64,000 bases of DNA from Neoroseomonas alkaliterrae. Its GTDB lineage: Bacteria > Pseudomonadota > Alphaproteobacteria > Acetobacterales > Acetobacteraceae. Positions 1-8,946 of the stretch are shown in pieces. The position numbers were made by a program, and so were the translations under genes. The first letter of the stretch is position 1; each line of letters opens with the position of its first letter. Under the pieces are notes generated by a model that saw only the letters and a list, made by a program, of their open reading frames with translations, was not told the DNA's origin and did not search any database. The stretch is taken from the NCBI RefSeq assembly GCF_014199195.1, contig NZ_JACIJE010000004.1, forward strand, positions 186,001 through 250,000, given 5' to 3'.

Positions 1-822
1 GATCGAGCGGAACAGCTTCTCCGTCATGCCCTGGGTTGAGGCGGAGAGGCAGACCCAGCCGCCATCCTTCGTCCGGTAGGCGTTGCGCGGGGCGGTGTTG
101 GTCGAGCGGCTGCCGGTGCGGGGCTTGCGCTGGCCCGTGATCCGCCAGTTCGCGATCTGCGGCTCCATCACGGCGAAGAGCGGCTCGAACAGCGAGACAT
201 CGAGCACCTGGCCCGTGCCGGTCGCCTCGGCGTGGCGCAGCGCGATCATCGCCGCGGCCGCGCCGTAGAGCCCCGCAAACGCATCACCCATGAACATCGG
301 CGGCAGCACCGGCTCGCGGTCCTCGAAGCCGTTGACCGCGGCGAAGCCGGAATAGCCCTCGACCAGCGTGCCGAAGCCCGGCTTGTGGCGGAACGGCCCG
401 TCCTGGCCCCAGCCCGAGATGCGCACGATGACGAGGGCGGGGTTGATCGCGAGCAGCGCCTCGGGCGCGAGGCCCATCGCCTCCAGCACGCCGGGGCGGA
501 AGGATTCGACGAACATCGCCGCACCCTTGGCGAGCGCCTTCACCGTGGCGATGCCCTCGGGCCGCTTGAGGTCCAGCGCGACCGACTTCTTGTTGCGGCA
601 GATCGTCTTCCAGGAGGTCTCGATGCCGCCGACGCGCCAGGCGCGCAGCGTGTCGCCCTCGGGCGGTTCGATCTTCACCACCTCCGCGCCATGGTCGGCG
701 AAGACCTTGGTCAGCACATTGCCCGCGACGAGGCGGGAGAGGTCCACGACGCGCACGCCCTCCATCGCGCCGCGCGCGGCCGGATCGAAGGTCTTCCTGT
801 GCGGGGCGCGTGGCTCCGTCAT
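1..822 (-). CDS. CaiB/BaiF-family CoA-transferase (3' end cut by window)
   Basis: The 274 visible residues start at an ATG at 822. An in-frame ATG at 836 is closed by a stop, so 822 is the first usable start. The N-terminus has the family pattern VVDLSRLVAGN followed by ADHGAEVVKIEPPEGD, and further on a GDAFAG segment that matches the catalytic-aspartate region of formyl-CoA:oxalate transferases. Family members move CoA between carboxylic acids as cytosolic interlocked dimers. Family membership is clear from the sequence; the substrate cannot be told. The gene runs off the left edge with no stop in view and is divergent from the J-domain-like gene at 964. Confidence 0.9.
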   Translation of the reverse strand, partial: MTEPRAPHRKTFDPAARGAMEGVRVVDLSRLVAGNVLTKVFADHGAEVVKIEPPEGDTLRAWRVGGIETSWKTICRNKKSVALDLKRPEGIATVKALAKGAAMFVESFRPGVLEAMGLAPEALLAINPALVIVRISGWGQDGPFRHKPGFGTLVEGYSGFAAVNGFEDREPVLPPMFMGDAFAGLYGAAAAMIALRHAEATGTGQVLDVSLFEPLFAVMEPQIANWRITGQRKPRTGSRSTNTAPRNAYRTKDGGWVCLSASTQGMTEKLFRSI

Positions 823-963
823 CGCTGGTATCCCATGGTGCTGGTGGTTGTGCGGTGGACCGCCCCAGTCTCGCGCAGCCGGCCGCGGGCCGGAAGCCGC
901 GGCGTGAGCGGCGCATTAACCCGCGCCTGCGAGGATGCGGCGGGATCAGGAGGTGCGGCCGCG

Positions 964-1446
964 ATGACGCCCGAGAGGCCGTTCCGCGAATGGCCGCTCG
1001 AACAGCTTGCCGAGCAGGCGATGCTCCATCCCGCCGATGCGGGCCTGCTCGCCGCGCTGGCGGCGGAGGCCGGCTGCCGCCCGGGCGCGCGCGCCAAGGC
1101 GATCGCCGCGCGGATCGGGCGCCTGCTCGCCGAGAGCGCGATGCGCGAGCGCCGCGCGGAGGAGGCGCGGCTGCGCGCCACGCTGGCCGCCGCGGCGGAG
1201 GAGATTGCGCGGCTGCGCCAGCGCCTCGCCGCGCGCGAGGCTGCCCAGGCCGATCCCGGCCCCTATCGGCGCGTCCACCTCACGCCTGATGCGCCGGCCT
1301 GGCTGGTGGCCGAGGTGCGGCGCGCCTTCCGCCGCCGCTACCACCCGGACGGCCAGGCCGACCCCGCGAGGCGGCGGCGGTCGGAGGAGGTGTTCAAGCG
1401 CATCGAGGCCGTCTTCGCCGAGATCGAGCGTCTGCGCGGGAAATGA
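964..1446 (+). CDS. Small J-domain-like protein, first of a tandem pair
   Basis: 160 residues. The middle (about 55-95) is Ala/Arg/Glu-rich and likely a coiled coil. The C-terminus (about 110-158) looks like the second half of a DnaJ J-domain: an arginine-rich helix, HPD at 127-129, then a charged helix EEVFKRIEAVFAEIERL. The first J-domain helix is not obvious, so this may be a minimal or degenerate J module. The start is the ATG at 964, preceded by a purine-rich AGGAGG-type stretch. The next gene encodes a protein of the same design, so the pair probably arose by duplication. If the HPD is functional it would stimulate an Hsp70; that is inference. Confidence 0.7.
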   Translation: MTPERPFREWPLEQLAEQAMLHPADAGLLAALAAEAGCRPGARAKAIAARIGRLLAESAMRERRAEEARLRATLAAAAEEIARLRQRLAAREAAQADPGPYRRVHLTPDAPAWLVAEVRRAFRRRYHPDGQADPARRRRSEEVFKRIEAVFAEIERLRGK

Positions 1447-1585
1447 CGCGGGAGGGGCCCGCATGCACGCCACGCGGGCAGGATCCGGTGCGGGAGAGGC
1501 CGAATCGGCAACCGCTGGTGCGTGGTTTCGGCCCCGCATTGCTGTCATTGTCGCGAATTGAGACGGAACGGAAGATTCGCGGGCG

Positions 1586-2152
1586 ATGTCCGGCGCGGCC
1601 CAGCACACCTCCTGGCGGCACATGACCAACTGGCCCTCGGGCCGGCTGCTCGAATACGCCGAGGCGCATCCGCACGACGCCGATCTGCTGGAATTCATCC
1701 ATGGCGAGCTCGGCCGCCGCGATGTCGAGGTCGCGGCGACGGCGGCCCGCCGCGTGGCGCAACTCCTCGCGCGCGCGCAGGGGCGGGCGAACGGCGCGGC
1801 CGAGGCCTCGGTCGAAGGCGCGGCCTCCGAAGAGGCGCAGATGCTGATCGCCACGCTGCGGGCGCGCCTGGAGGCGGCCGAGCGCCGCGTGCGCGAGGCC
1901 GAGGCCCGGGCCTCGGCGGCCGAGCGCGCGCTCGCCTCCGAGCCGCTGCCCTCGCGCGGCGGGGCGCTGATGCGGCGGGTGCATCTCGCCGAGACGGCGC
2001 CGATGTGGCTGGTCGAGGCCGCGCGGCGCGCCTTCCGCCTGCGCTTCCACCCCGACCGCTTCACCGATCCGGCGATGAAGCAGCGCGCCGAGGACACTTT
2101 CAAGGAAGCGGAGGAGATCTTCCGCCAGATCGGCGCCGCGGGCGGGCAGTAG
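1586..2152 (+). CDS. Small J-domain-like protein, second of a tandem pair
   Basis: 188 residues with the same layout as the preceding gene: an N-terminal WPxxxLxExAxxHPxDADLL block, a coiled coil at about 85-118, and a C-terminal half J-domain with HPD at 155-157 in FRLRFHPDRFTDPAMKQRAEDTFKEA style. The shared segments RVHLxxxAPxWLVxxxRRAFR and HPD make the two proteins recognisable paralogues. The ATG at 1586 is used; an ATG at 1622 would align better with the start of the first copy and is a real alternative. It converges on the peroxiredoxin gene with 38 bases between. The biological partner is unknown. Confidence 0.75.
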   Translation: MSGAAQHTSWRHMTNWPSGRLLEYAEAHPHDADLLEFIHGELGRRDVEVAATAARRVAQLLARAQGRANGAAEASVEGAASEEAQMLIATLRARLEAAERRVREAEARASAAERALASEPLPSRGGALMRRVHLAETAPMWLVEAARRAFRLRFHPDRFTDPAMKQRAEDTFKEAEEIFRQIGAAGGQ

Positions 2153-2190
2153 CCGCCCCAGGCCACGGGCGGGCCCCCGTCCGCTGCGCT

Positions 2191-2658
2191 TCAGAGCGCG
2201 GCCGCGGCCTCCAGCACCTGGGCCGCGTGCTGCTCCGGCTTCACCTTGCGCCAGATCCTCGCGATCTTCCCGTCCGCGCCGACCAGGAAGCTGGTCCGCT
2301 CCATGCCCATGTAGGTCTTGCCGTACATGGATTTCTGCACCCACACGCCATAGGCCTCGGCCACCTTGTGGTCCTCGTCCGAGGCCAGCGGGAACTCGAG
2401 GCCGTATTTCTTCGCGAACTTCTCGATGGGCGGCAGCGGATCGGGGCTGACGCCGATCACCTCGATGCCGATCTTGCCGAGCTGGGGCAGCGCCTCCTGC
2501 ATGCCGCAGGCCTGCTTGGTGCAGCCCGGCGTGTCCGCCTTGGGATAGAAATAGAGCAGGTAGGGCCTGCCCTTCAGCGCGGCGGAGGAAACCTCCCGCC
2601 CGCCCGATGCCTTCATCCGGAAGGCCGGTGCCTTCTTCCCCTCGGCGAGTTCGCTCAT
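2191..2658 (-). CDS. bcp: Peroxiredoxin, BCP/PrxQ type
   Basis: 155 residues, the normal length for thioredoxin-dependent bacterioferritin-comigratory peroxiredoxins that reduce hydrogen peroxide and organic peroxides in the cytosol. The active-site stretch YFYPKADTPGCTKQACGM contains the peroxidatic Cys46 and a second Cys at 51, the spacing expected of the atypical two-cysteine subgroup. The ATG overlaps the stop of glnE by four bases (ATGA), so the two are co-transcribed and probably translationally coupled, with this gene downstream. Confidence 0.95.
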   Translation of the reverse strand: MSELAEGKKAPAFRMKASGGREVSSAALKGRPYLLYFYPKADTPGCTKQACGMQEALPQLGKIGIEVIGVSPDPLPPIEKFAKKYGLEFPLASDEDHKVAEAYGVWVQKSMYGKTYMGMERTSFLVGADGKIARIWRKVKPEQHAAQVLEAAAAL

Positions 2659-5645
2659 GCGCGGTCCCCCTGCGTGTCCGGCCGGCCGAGGCGCCGCTCG
2701 AAGATCGCGCGCACCGCCGTCGCCGCTTCCGCCATCTGTGCGTGGAGTGCGCGGAGGTCAACGGGCGCGCCCTCGGCCTGCCGCAACCCGCAGGCATGAA
2801 CGAGCGCGGAGGCGACGCTCTCGGGCAGCGCCTCCTCCCGCCAGCGGCCCACGGTCAGGCGCAGCAGGCCGCTGATCGTGCGCCAGAGATGCTCGGCGGC
2901 GATCAGGCGGCGCGCCTCCTCCGCATCGAGCGCGCCCGCATCGGCGAGGCGTGCGAGGGCGATGCGCGTCGTGGTCGCGAGCACGCCCGGATGCGCGCGG
3001 GCATGCACGAGCTGCAGCGCCTGGGCGATGAACTCCACCTCCACCAGCCCGCCGCGGCCGAGCTTCACGTCCCATGGCCCGTCGGGCGGCAGGTCGCGCA
3101 GCATGCGCGCGCGCATCGCCACCGCGTCGGGGATGGCCTTCCCGGCGGCGTCGGGGCGCAGCAGCGCCTCGCGGATCGCGGCTTCCACCTTGCGCCGCAG
3201 CGCCGGCGGGCCGGCGATGACGCGCGCGCGCGTGAGGGCCATGCGCTCCCACGTCCAGGCCTCCTCGGCATGATAGCGGCGGAAGGCGGCGAGAGAGACG
3301 GCCACCGGGCCCTTCGATCCCGAGGGGCGCAGGCGCATGTCCACCTCGTAGAGCTTGCCCTCGGCGCCGGGTGCGGTGATCGCGCCGATCACCTGGTGCG
3401 CGAGGCGGGCGAAATACTGGCTGACCGGCAGCGGGCGGATCGCTGGCGCGCCGCGCCTCGCGCGGCCCTCGCTCGTCTCGGCCGCGGGCGCATGGTCGTA
3501 GATCAGGATGAGGTCGAGATCGGATCCGGGCAGCATCTCCCGCCCGCCGAGCTTGCCGAGGGCGACGACGGCGAGCGCGCCGCCCTTCACCTTGCCGTGT
3601 CGCTCGGCGAAGGCGCCCGCGACATGGGGCAGCAGCCCGGCGATGGCGGCGTCGGCGAGGTCGCTGCGCGCCTCGCCCGCGGCGTCCACGTCGAGCGTGC
3701 CCTCGAGCGCGGCGGCGTCGATCTCGAACTTGCCTTCGAGCACCAGGCGGCGGGCGGCCTCCAGCGCCTCCTCGAAATGGCGCGCGTCGCGGAGCTGGGC
3801 AGGCAGGGCGGCGGCGGCGTTGCCCACCGTCCCGCCGGCGCCGACCAGCAGGCCCTCCAGCGCGGCGGTGTGGCGCGCGAGGTGGTCGGCGAGCTGCGGC
3901 GCGGCGCCGAGAATGCCGGCGAGGCGCTGCATCAGCGCGGGGTTGCGCTCGAGCAGGCTCAGCACCTGCACCCCCGCGGCGAGGCGGGCGAAGACGCCGT
4001 CGAGCCGCGCCAGCGCCGCATCGGGGTCGCGCTGGCGGGCGAAGGCGGCGAGAAGGGCGGGCATCAGCGCCGTCAGCAGCTCGCGCGCCCGCTCGCTGCG
4101 CGTCGCGCGCGTGTGCCCGTGGTGCCAGCCGCGCACCATCGCCGCGACGCCCGAGGGGTTCGCGTAGCCCATGGCGCGCAGCGTCGCGATGGTCGCGGGG
4201 TCGTCCTCGACGCCGGTGAAAACGAGGCTGCCCTTGACCTCCTCGGCGGCGAGCGTCGGCTCGGCCTCGAACATGCGGCCGTAGTGGTGCTCCACCGTCT
4301 CCATGTGCCGGGTGAAGGCCTCGCGGAAGGCCGCCTCGTCGGCGAAGCCGAGGAAGGAGGCGATGTTGGCGAGGCCCTGCGCATCCTCGGGCATCCTGTG
4401 GGTCTGGCGGTCCGCCACCATCTGGAGGCGATGCTCCAGCGTCCGCAGGAAGACATAGGCGGCGGAGAGGTCGTTGACCGCGCGCGGGTCGATCTTGCCC
4501 GCCGCCGCGAGCGCTGTGAGCGCGCCGATGGTGGTCGGGCTGCGCAGCCCCGGGTCCCGCCCGCCCCAGATCAGCTGCAGCACCTGGGCGGTGAACTCGA
4601 TCTCGCGGATGCCGCCGCGGCCGAGCTTCACGTCGTGGCCCTCGACCTGAATGGTGGCGTTGGCGCCGCGCCCGCCCTTGTGGGCATGGATCTGGCGCTT
4701 GATGGAATGGATGTCGGCGACGGCGGCGAAATCGAGGTGGCGGCGCCAGACGAAGGGGCGGATCTCGCGCAGGAAGGCCTCGCCCGCCGCGCGGTCCGCG
4801 CCGACGGGGCGGGCCTTGATCATGGCCGCGCGCTCCCAGTTCTGGCCCATGCTCTCGTAGTAGGTGATGGCGGCGGGAATGGAGACGGCGAGCGGCGTCG
4901 CCGCCGGGTCGGGGCGCAGGCGCAGGTCGGTGCGGAAGACGTAGCCCTCGGCGGTGCGTTCCTCGAGAAGCCGCACCAGGTCGCGGGCGATGCGGACATA
5001 GACGGCGCCCGCCCGGTCGGCGTGGTAGGCTGCCGCCATCGGATCATAGAGCACCATGAGGTCCACATCGGACGAATAGTTCAGTTCCCGGCCGCCGAGC
5101 TTGCCCATGCCGAGCACGACGAGGCCCGAGTTCCGCCCGACGAGCCGCGGCTCCTCCCGCTGCGCGCCCGGAAGGCGGAGCTCGCCCCGCGCCGCGGCCT
5201 CGCGCAGCAGATGCGCGCAGGCGGCGTCTATCGCGCCCTCGGCGAGGTCCGAGAGCGCGCCGGTCACGCGCTCGAGCGGCCAGAGCCCGGTGATGTCCGC
5301 CACCGCGGCCGTCAGCGCGCCCTGCCGCTTGGCCTGCCGCAGCACCGAGGCGAGTGCTGCGCGCGGCGTCTCGGGCGGGATGCGGGCGAGCGGGGCGAGG
5401 GCGCGCGCCATCGCCTCCTCCGGCCCCTCCGTCGCGAACAGCAGCAGCGTCTCCGATTCCCGCGCCGCGAGTTCGGCGAGGTAGGGGCTGTGCCCGCCCA
5501 GCGCATCGAGCAGCGCCGCGCCGGCGCGCGAGGCGGCGAAGGCGCGTTCGGCCTCCCCGCGTTCCGCGAAGGCCTCCCGCGCCAGGGCGGCGGCGGCGGG
5601 GTCGAAGGGTCGGGGCAGGCGCCCGGGCGAGTAGCTGGTCGGCAT
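2655..5645 (-). CDS. glnE: Bifunctional glutamine synthetase adenylyltransferase/deadenylase
   Basis: 996 residues, close to the usual GlnE length. Two nucleotidyltransferase domains are visible, each with the same motif: GMGKLGGRELNYSSDVDLM near residues 179-197 (deadenylase half) and ALGKLGGREMLPGSDLDLI in the second half (adenylylase). The two-aspartate DxD pattern is present in both. The enzyme attaches AMP to glutamine synthetase or removes it, in response to PII signalling, so it sets nitrogen assimilation. The start is the ATG at 5645, only about 17 bases from the divergent AsmA-like gene, so the promoters must overlap coding sequence. Confidence 0.97.
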   Translation of the reverse strand: MPTSYSPGRLPRPFDPAAAALAREAFAERGEAERAFAASRAGAALLDALGGHSPYLAELAARESETLLLFATEGPEEAMARALAPLARIPPETPRAALASVLRQAKRQGALTAAVADITGLWPLERVTGALSDLAEGAIDAACAHLLREAAARGELRLPGAQREEPRLVGRNSGLVVLGMGKLGGRELNYSSDVDLMVLYDPMAAAYHADRAGAVYVRIARDLVRLLEERTAEGYVFRTDLRLRPDPAATPLAVSIPAAITYYESMGQNWERAAMIKARPVGADRAAGEAFLREIRPFVWRRHLDFAAVADIHSIKRQIHAHKGGRGANATIQVEGHDVKLGRGGIREIEFTAQVLQLIWGGRDPGLRSPTTIGALTALAAAGKIDPRAVNDLSAAYVFLRTLEHRLQMVADRQTHRMPEDAQGLANIASFLGFADEAAFREAFTRHMETVEHHYGRMFEAEPTLAAEEVKGSLVFTGVEDDPATIATLRAMGYANPSGVAAMVRGWHHGHTRATRSERARELLTALMPALLAAFARQRDPDAALARLDGVFARLAAGVQVLSLLERNPALMQRLAGILGAAPQLADHLARHTAALEGLLVGAGGTVGNAAAALPAQLRDARHFEEALEAARRLVLEGKFEIDAAALEGTLDVDAAGEARSDLADAAIAGLLPHVAGAFAERHGKVKGGALAVVALGKLGGREMLPGSDLDLILIYDHAPAAETSEGRARRGAPAIRPLPVSQYFARLAHQVIGAITAPGAEGKLYEVDMRLRPSGSKGPVAVSLAAFRRYHAEEAWTWERMALTRARVIAGPPALRRKVEAAIREALLRPDAAGKAIPDAVAMRARMLRDLPPDGPWDVKLGRGGLVEVEFIAQALQLVHARAHPGVLATTTRIALARLADAGALDAEEARRLIAAEHLWRTISGLLRLTVGRWREEALPESVASALVHACGLRQAEGAPVDLRALHAQMAEAATAVRAIFERRLGRPDTQGDRA

Positions 5646-5662
5646 GGGAAGGCAGGGGACAG

Positions 5663-8600
5663 GTGAGGCGGGTCGCGGGTCAAGCCGGGCGCTGGGCCAG
5701 CCGGCTGTTCAGGGCCTCGATGGCGCTGGCGGCGGCGGGCGGGCTGGCGGTGGGCGCCCTGGCCTGGAGGCTCGAACAGGGGCCGCTGGAAGTGCCCTGG
5801 CTGGCGGAGCGCGCAGCGGCCGCGTTCAACAGCCCGGGCGGGCGCACGCGCATCGGGATCGAATCGGCCGAGCTCGCCTGGTCGGGCTGGCGGAGCGGGC
5901 ACCGGTCGCCGCTCGACCTGCGGCTGCGGCAGGTGCGGGCGGTGGACTCGGATGGCCATGTGCGGGCCGAACTGCCCGATGCGGCGGTCTCGGTCTCGCT
6001 GTCCTGGCTGGTGCGAGGCGTCGTCGCGCCGCGGGCGATCGAACTCGGCGGGCTGCGGCTGCGGGTCGTGCGCGATGCCGAAGGGGGCGTGGCGCTCGAC
6101 CTCGGTTCGCTGACCGAAGGCGAGGCGGAGGCGCCCGCCGCCACGCGGCAGGCGCCGGCGGGCGATGCGGTGCTCGCGGTGCTCGCGGAACTCATGCGCC
6201 CGCCTTCGGAGGCGACGCCGCTCGCGGCGCTGCGCCTCGTGCGGATCAGCGAGGCGCGCCTCGAGGTGGAGGACGCGCAGCTCGGCCGCGCCTGGTCCGC
6301 GGAGGTCGCGAACCTCGCCCTGACGCGGCGCGCGGGCGGCGGGATCGAGGTCGCAGGCAGGGGCCATCTCGCGCTGGCCGCCGAGCGCGTCCCGCTGCGC
6401 ATCGGCGGCGCGCTCGACGGCGCGACGGGCCACGGCACCCTCTCGGTCGGGCTGAGCGCTCAGCGGCCGGCGGCGCTCGCCCGCGCCGCGCCGGTGCTCG
6501 CCCCGCTCGCGGCGCTCGATGCGCCGGTCTCCCTCGTTCTCGATGTGCGGCTGCAGGGCCTTGCCGTGCCGGGGCTCGCCCTGGCCCGGCTGCGGGCGGG
6601 GGCGGGGGCGCTCGACCTCGGCCGCGCGGGACGGGTGCCGATAGGCTCCCTCGAGGCGGATGTGACCCTCGACGAGCGCACGCTGCGCATCGAGCGCGCG
6701 GTGCTGCACCCCACGCCGCCCGTCGCGGCCGGTGCGGCGCGCGCGCCGGTGATCCGCGCGCGGGCCGAGGCGCGGGAGGAGGACGGCGCCTGGCAGGCGG
6801 AGGCGAGCCTGACGCTCGACCGCGTGCCCATGGCCGAGCTCGCCCATTACTGGCCCGCCGGCATCGCGCCCAATGCGCGGCGCTGGGTGACGCAGAACAT
6901 CACCGAGGGTGTCGCGCGCGACGGCCGCTGGACCCTTCGCGCGGAGGGCGACATGCAGGGCGCGCTGCGCGTCACCGCGCTCGACGGCGAGGTCATCGGA
7001 GAGGAGCTGACGGTCCACTGGCTGCGCCCCATGCCGCCGGCCGAGGATGCGGCGGGGCGGGTGCGCTTCGCGCTCGATGGCATCACCATCGCGCTCGAGG
7101 GCGGCACCCAGTCCGGCACGAGCATCGCGGTGCGGCAGGGGGAGCTGCGCTTCGACCTCGCCGCCGCGCCCGAGACGCTGGAGATGGACCTCGACCTCGC
7201 CGGGCCGCTCGCCGATGTCTGGGGCCTGCTGCGGCATCCGCGCCTCAACCTCTTCCGCGAGCGCCCGCCGCCGATCGCCGAGATCACCGGCGCGCTGCGC
7301 GAGGGGCGGCTCTCGATCGCGCTGCCGCTGCTCGCCGACATCCCGAACGAGGCGCTGCGCGTGCGCGCCACGGGCCGCGCCGCCGATGTGCGCATCCCGC
7401 GCCTGGTGCTGGGCCAGACGCTCGAGCGCGGCGCCTTCGACTTCGCGGTGGACACGGAAGGGATCCGCACCACCGGGACGGCGAGCGTGCTCGGCGTGCC
7501 GCTGCGCATCCAGCAGGAGGCGGATTTCCGCGCCGGCCAGCCGGGCCAGGTGGTGGCGCGGGAGGTGGTGACGGGCCGCGCCGATGCCCGCCAGATCGCC
7601 GCCTTCGGCCTCGATCCGCGGCCCTTCGTGCAGGGGCCGGTCGGGCTCGAGATCCGCAGCGAGACGCGGCGCAACGGGCAGGGCCGCGTGGCGCTGCGCG
7701 CCGACCTGCGCGAGGCGGTGCTCGCGGTCGAGCCGTTGGCCTGGACCAAGCGCGCCGGCGTCGCGGCGAATGGCGAGGCGGTCTTCGTGCTGCAGAACGG
7801 GCAGCTCACCGCCATCAACGACATCCGCATCCAGGCGCCGGATGCGCTGGTGCGCGCGCGCGGCACCGAGGTCCAGCGCAGCATTCCGAGGCGCGTGGAG
7901 ATCCAGCAGGCCACGCTCGGGCAGAGCCGCTTCGCGGGCGAGCTCATGCCGCCCGCCCGGGCCGGTCAGGGCTGGACCATCGCGCTGCGCGGGCCGGTGC
8001 TCGACCTCGCGCCGGTCCTCTCGCGCCCGGCCGAGGCCGCCCCGGAGGCCGCGCGCGAGCCGGCGGGCGAGGACGGGCCGACACGCCTCGATGCGCGCTT
8101 CGAGCGCGTGCTGCTCGGGCCGGACCGCGCCCTGACCGGCATGACCGCCAGCGCCACGGTGGACGGGGCGGGGGTGGTGCGGGCCGCGCAGCTGCAGGCG
8201 CGCCTTGCCGGCGGCGGGGCGGTGCAGGCCTCGATCGCGGCGGAAGGCGCGCGGCGGCGCCTGAGGCTGACGAGCGAGGATGGCGGGGCGCTGCTGCGCG
8301 CCTTCGGCGTGCTGCGCACCATCCAGGGCGGGCGGCTCAGCGTGGATGCCGCCTGGCCGAGCCTGCGTCCGGGCGCGCCGCTTGCCGGCACGGCCGAGCT
8401 CGAGGAGTTCGCGGTGCGCGAGGCCCCGGCGATCGGCAAACTGCTGCAGGCGATGTCGGTCTATGGCGTGTTCGAGGCGCTCTCGGGCGAGGGGCTCGGC
8501 TTCGCGAGCCTGACCGCGCCCTTCACGCTGACGCGCGAGGCGCTGGTGCTCGAGGATGCGCGCGCCTTCTCGGCCTCCCTCGGCATCACGGCGCGGGGGC

Positions 8601-8878
8601 GGATAGACCGGCTGCGCGAGACGATCGACATGGAGGGCACGATCGTGCCGGCCTATGTCTTCAATTCGCTGCTCGGCCGCATTCCCGGGCTTGGCCGGGT
8701 GTTCAGCCCGGAGAGGGGCGGCGGCGTCTTCGCCGCGACCTACCGGATGCGCGGGGCGCTCGCGGATCCCTCGGTCTCGGTCAATCCGCTGGCGGCGCTG
8801 ACGCCGGGCTTCCTGCGCGGGATCTTCGGCATCGGGCAGGCCGACCCGACGCTCGCCGCGCCGGAAGGCGGGCGCTAA
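5663..8878 (+). CDS. AsmA/YhdP-like (DUF3971) inner-membrane-anchored envelope protein
   Basis: 1071 residues from a GTG at 5663, which has an AGGGGAC stretch upstream and keeps the Arg-rich segment before the membrane anchor; an ATG at 5720 is the alternative. One N-terminal transmembrane segment (MALAAAGGLAVGALAW) is followed by about 1000 residues of beta-rich periplasmic sequence. The C-terminus reads IDMEGTIVPAYVFNSLLGRI and RGGGVFAATYRMRGALADP, typical of the YhdP/AsmA-like C-terminal domain. Family proteins are thought to form bridges that carry phospholipids to the outer membrane. The family assignment is firm; the role in this organism is inferred. Confidence 0.88.
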   Translation: MRRVAGQAGRWASRLFRASMALAAAGGLAVGALAWRLEQGPLEVPWLAERAAAAFNSPGGRTRIGIESAELAWSGWRSGHRSPLDLRLRQVRAVDSDGHVRAELPDAAVSVSLSWLVRGVVAPRAIELGGLRLRVVRDAEGGVALDLGSLTEGEAEAPAATRQAPAGDAVLAVLAELMRPPSEATPLAALRLVRISEARLEVEDAQLGRAWSAEVANLALTRRAGGGIEVAGRGHLALAAERVPLRIGGALDGATGHGTLSVGLSAQRPAALARAAPVLAPLAALDAPVSLVLDVRLQGLAVPGLALARLRAGAGALDLGRAGRVPIGSLEADVTLDERTLRIERAVLHPTPPVAAGAARAPVIRARAEAREEDGAWQAEASLTLDRVPMAELAHYWPAGIAPNARRWVTQNITEGVARDGRWTLRAEGDMQGALRVTALDGEVIGEELTVHWLRPMPPAEDAAGRVRFALDGITIALEGGTQSGTSIAVRQGELRFDLAAAPETLEMDLDLAGPLADVWGLLRHPRLNLFRERPPPIAEITGALREGRLSIALPLLADIPNEALRVRATGRAADVRIPRLVLGQTLERGAFDFAVDTEGIRTTGTASVLGVPLRIQQEADFRAGQPGQVVAREVVTGRADARQIAAFGLDPRPFVQGPVGLEIRSETRRNGQGRVALRADLREAVLAVEPLAWTKRAGVAANGEAVFVLQNGQLTAINDIRIQAPDALVRARGTEVQRSIPRRVEIQQATLGQSRFAGELMPPARAGQGWTIALRGPVLDLAPVLSRPAEAAPEAAREPAGEDGPTRLDARFERVLLGPDRALTGMTASATVDGAGVVRAAQLQARLAGGGAVQASIAAEGARRRLRLTSEDGGALLRAFGVLRTIQGGRLSVDAAWPSLRPGAPLAGTAELEEFAVREAPAIGKLLQAMSVYGVFEALSGEGLGFASLTAPFTLTREALVLEDARAFSASLGITARGRIDRLRETIDMEGTIVPAYVFNSLLGRIPGLGRVFSPERGGGVFAATYRMRGALADPSVSVNPLAALTPGFLRGIFGIGQADPTLAAPEGGR

Positions 8879-8946
8879 CCCGCCGCGCGCGGCGGTGACG
8901 GCCCGTCCGGACTGGCCTAGCCTGCACCGGCACGGAGAGCGAGGCG

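Noticed and set aside
2607-5666. A 1019-residue frame on the plus strand opposite glnE
   Set aside because: It mirrors an unambiguous glnE gene and has no family features; long antisense frames are expected at this GC content.
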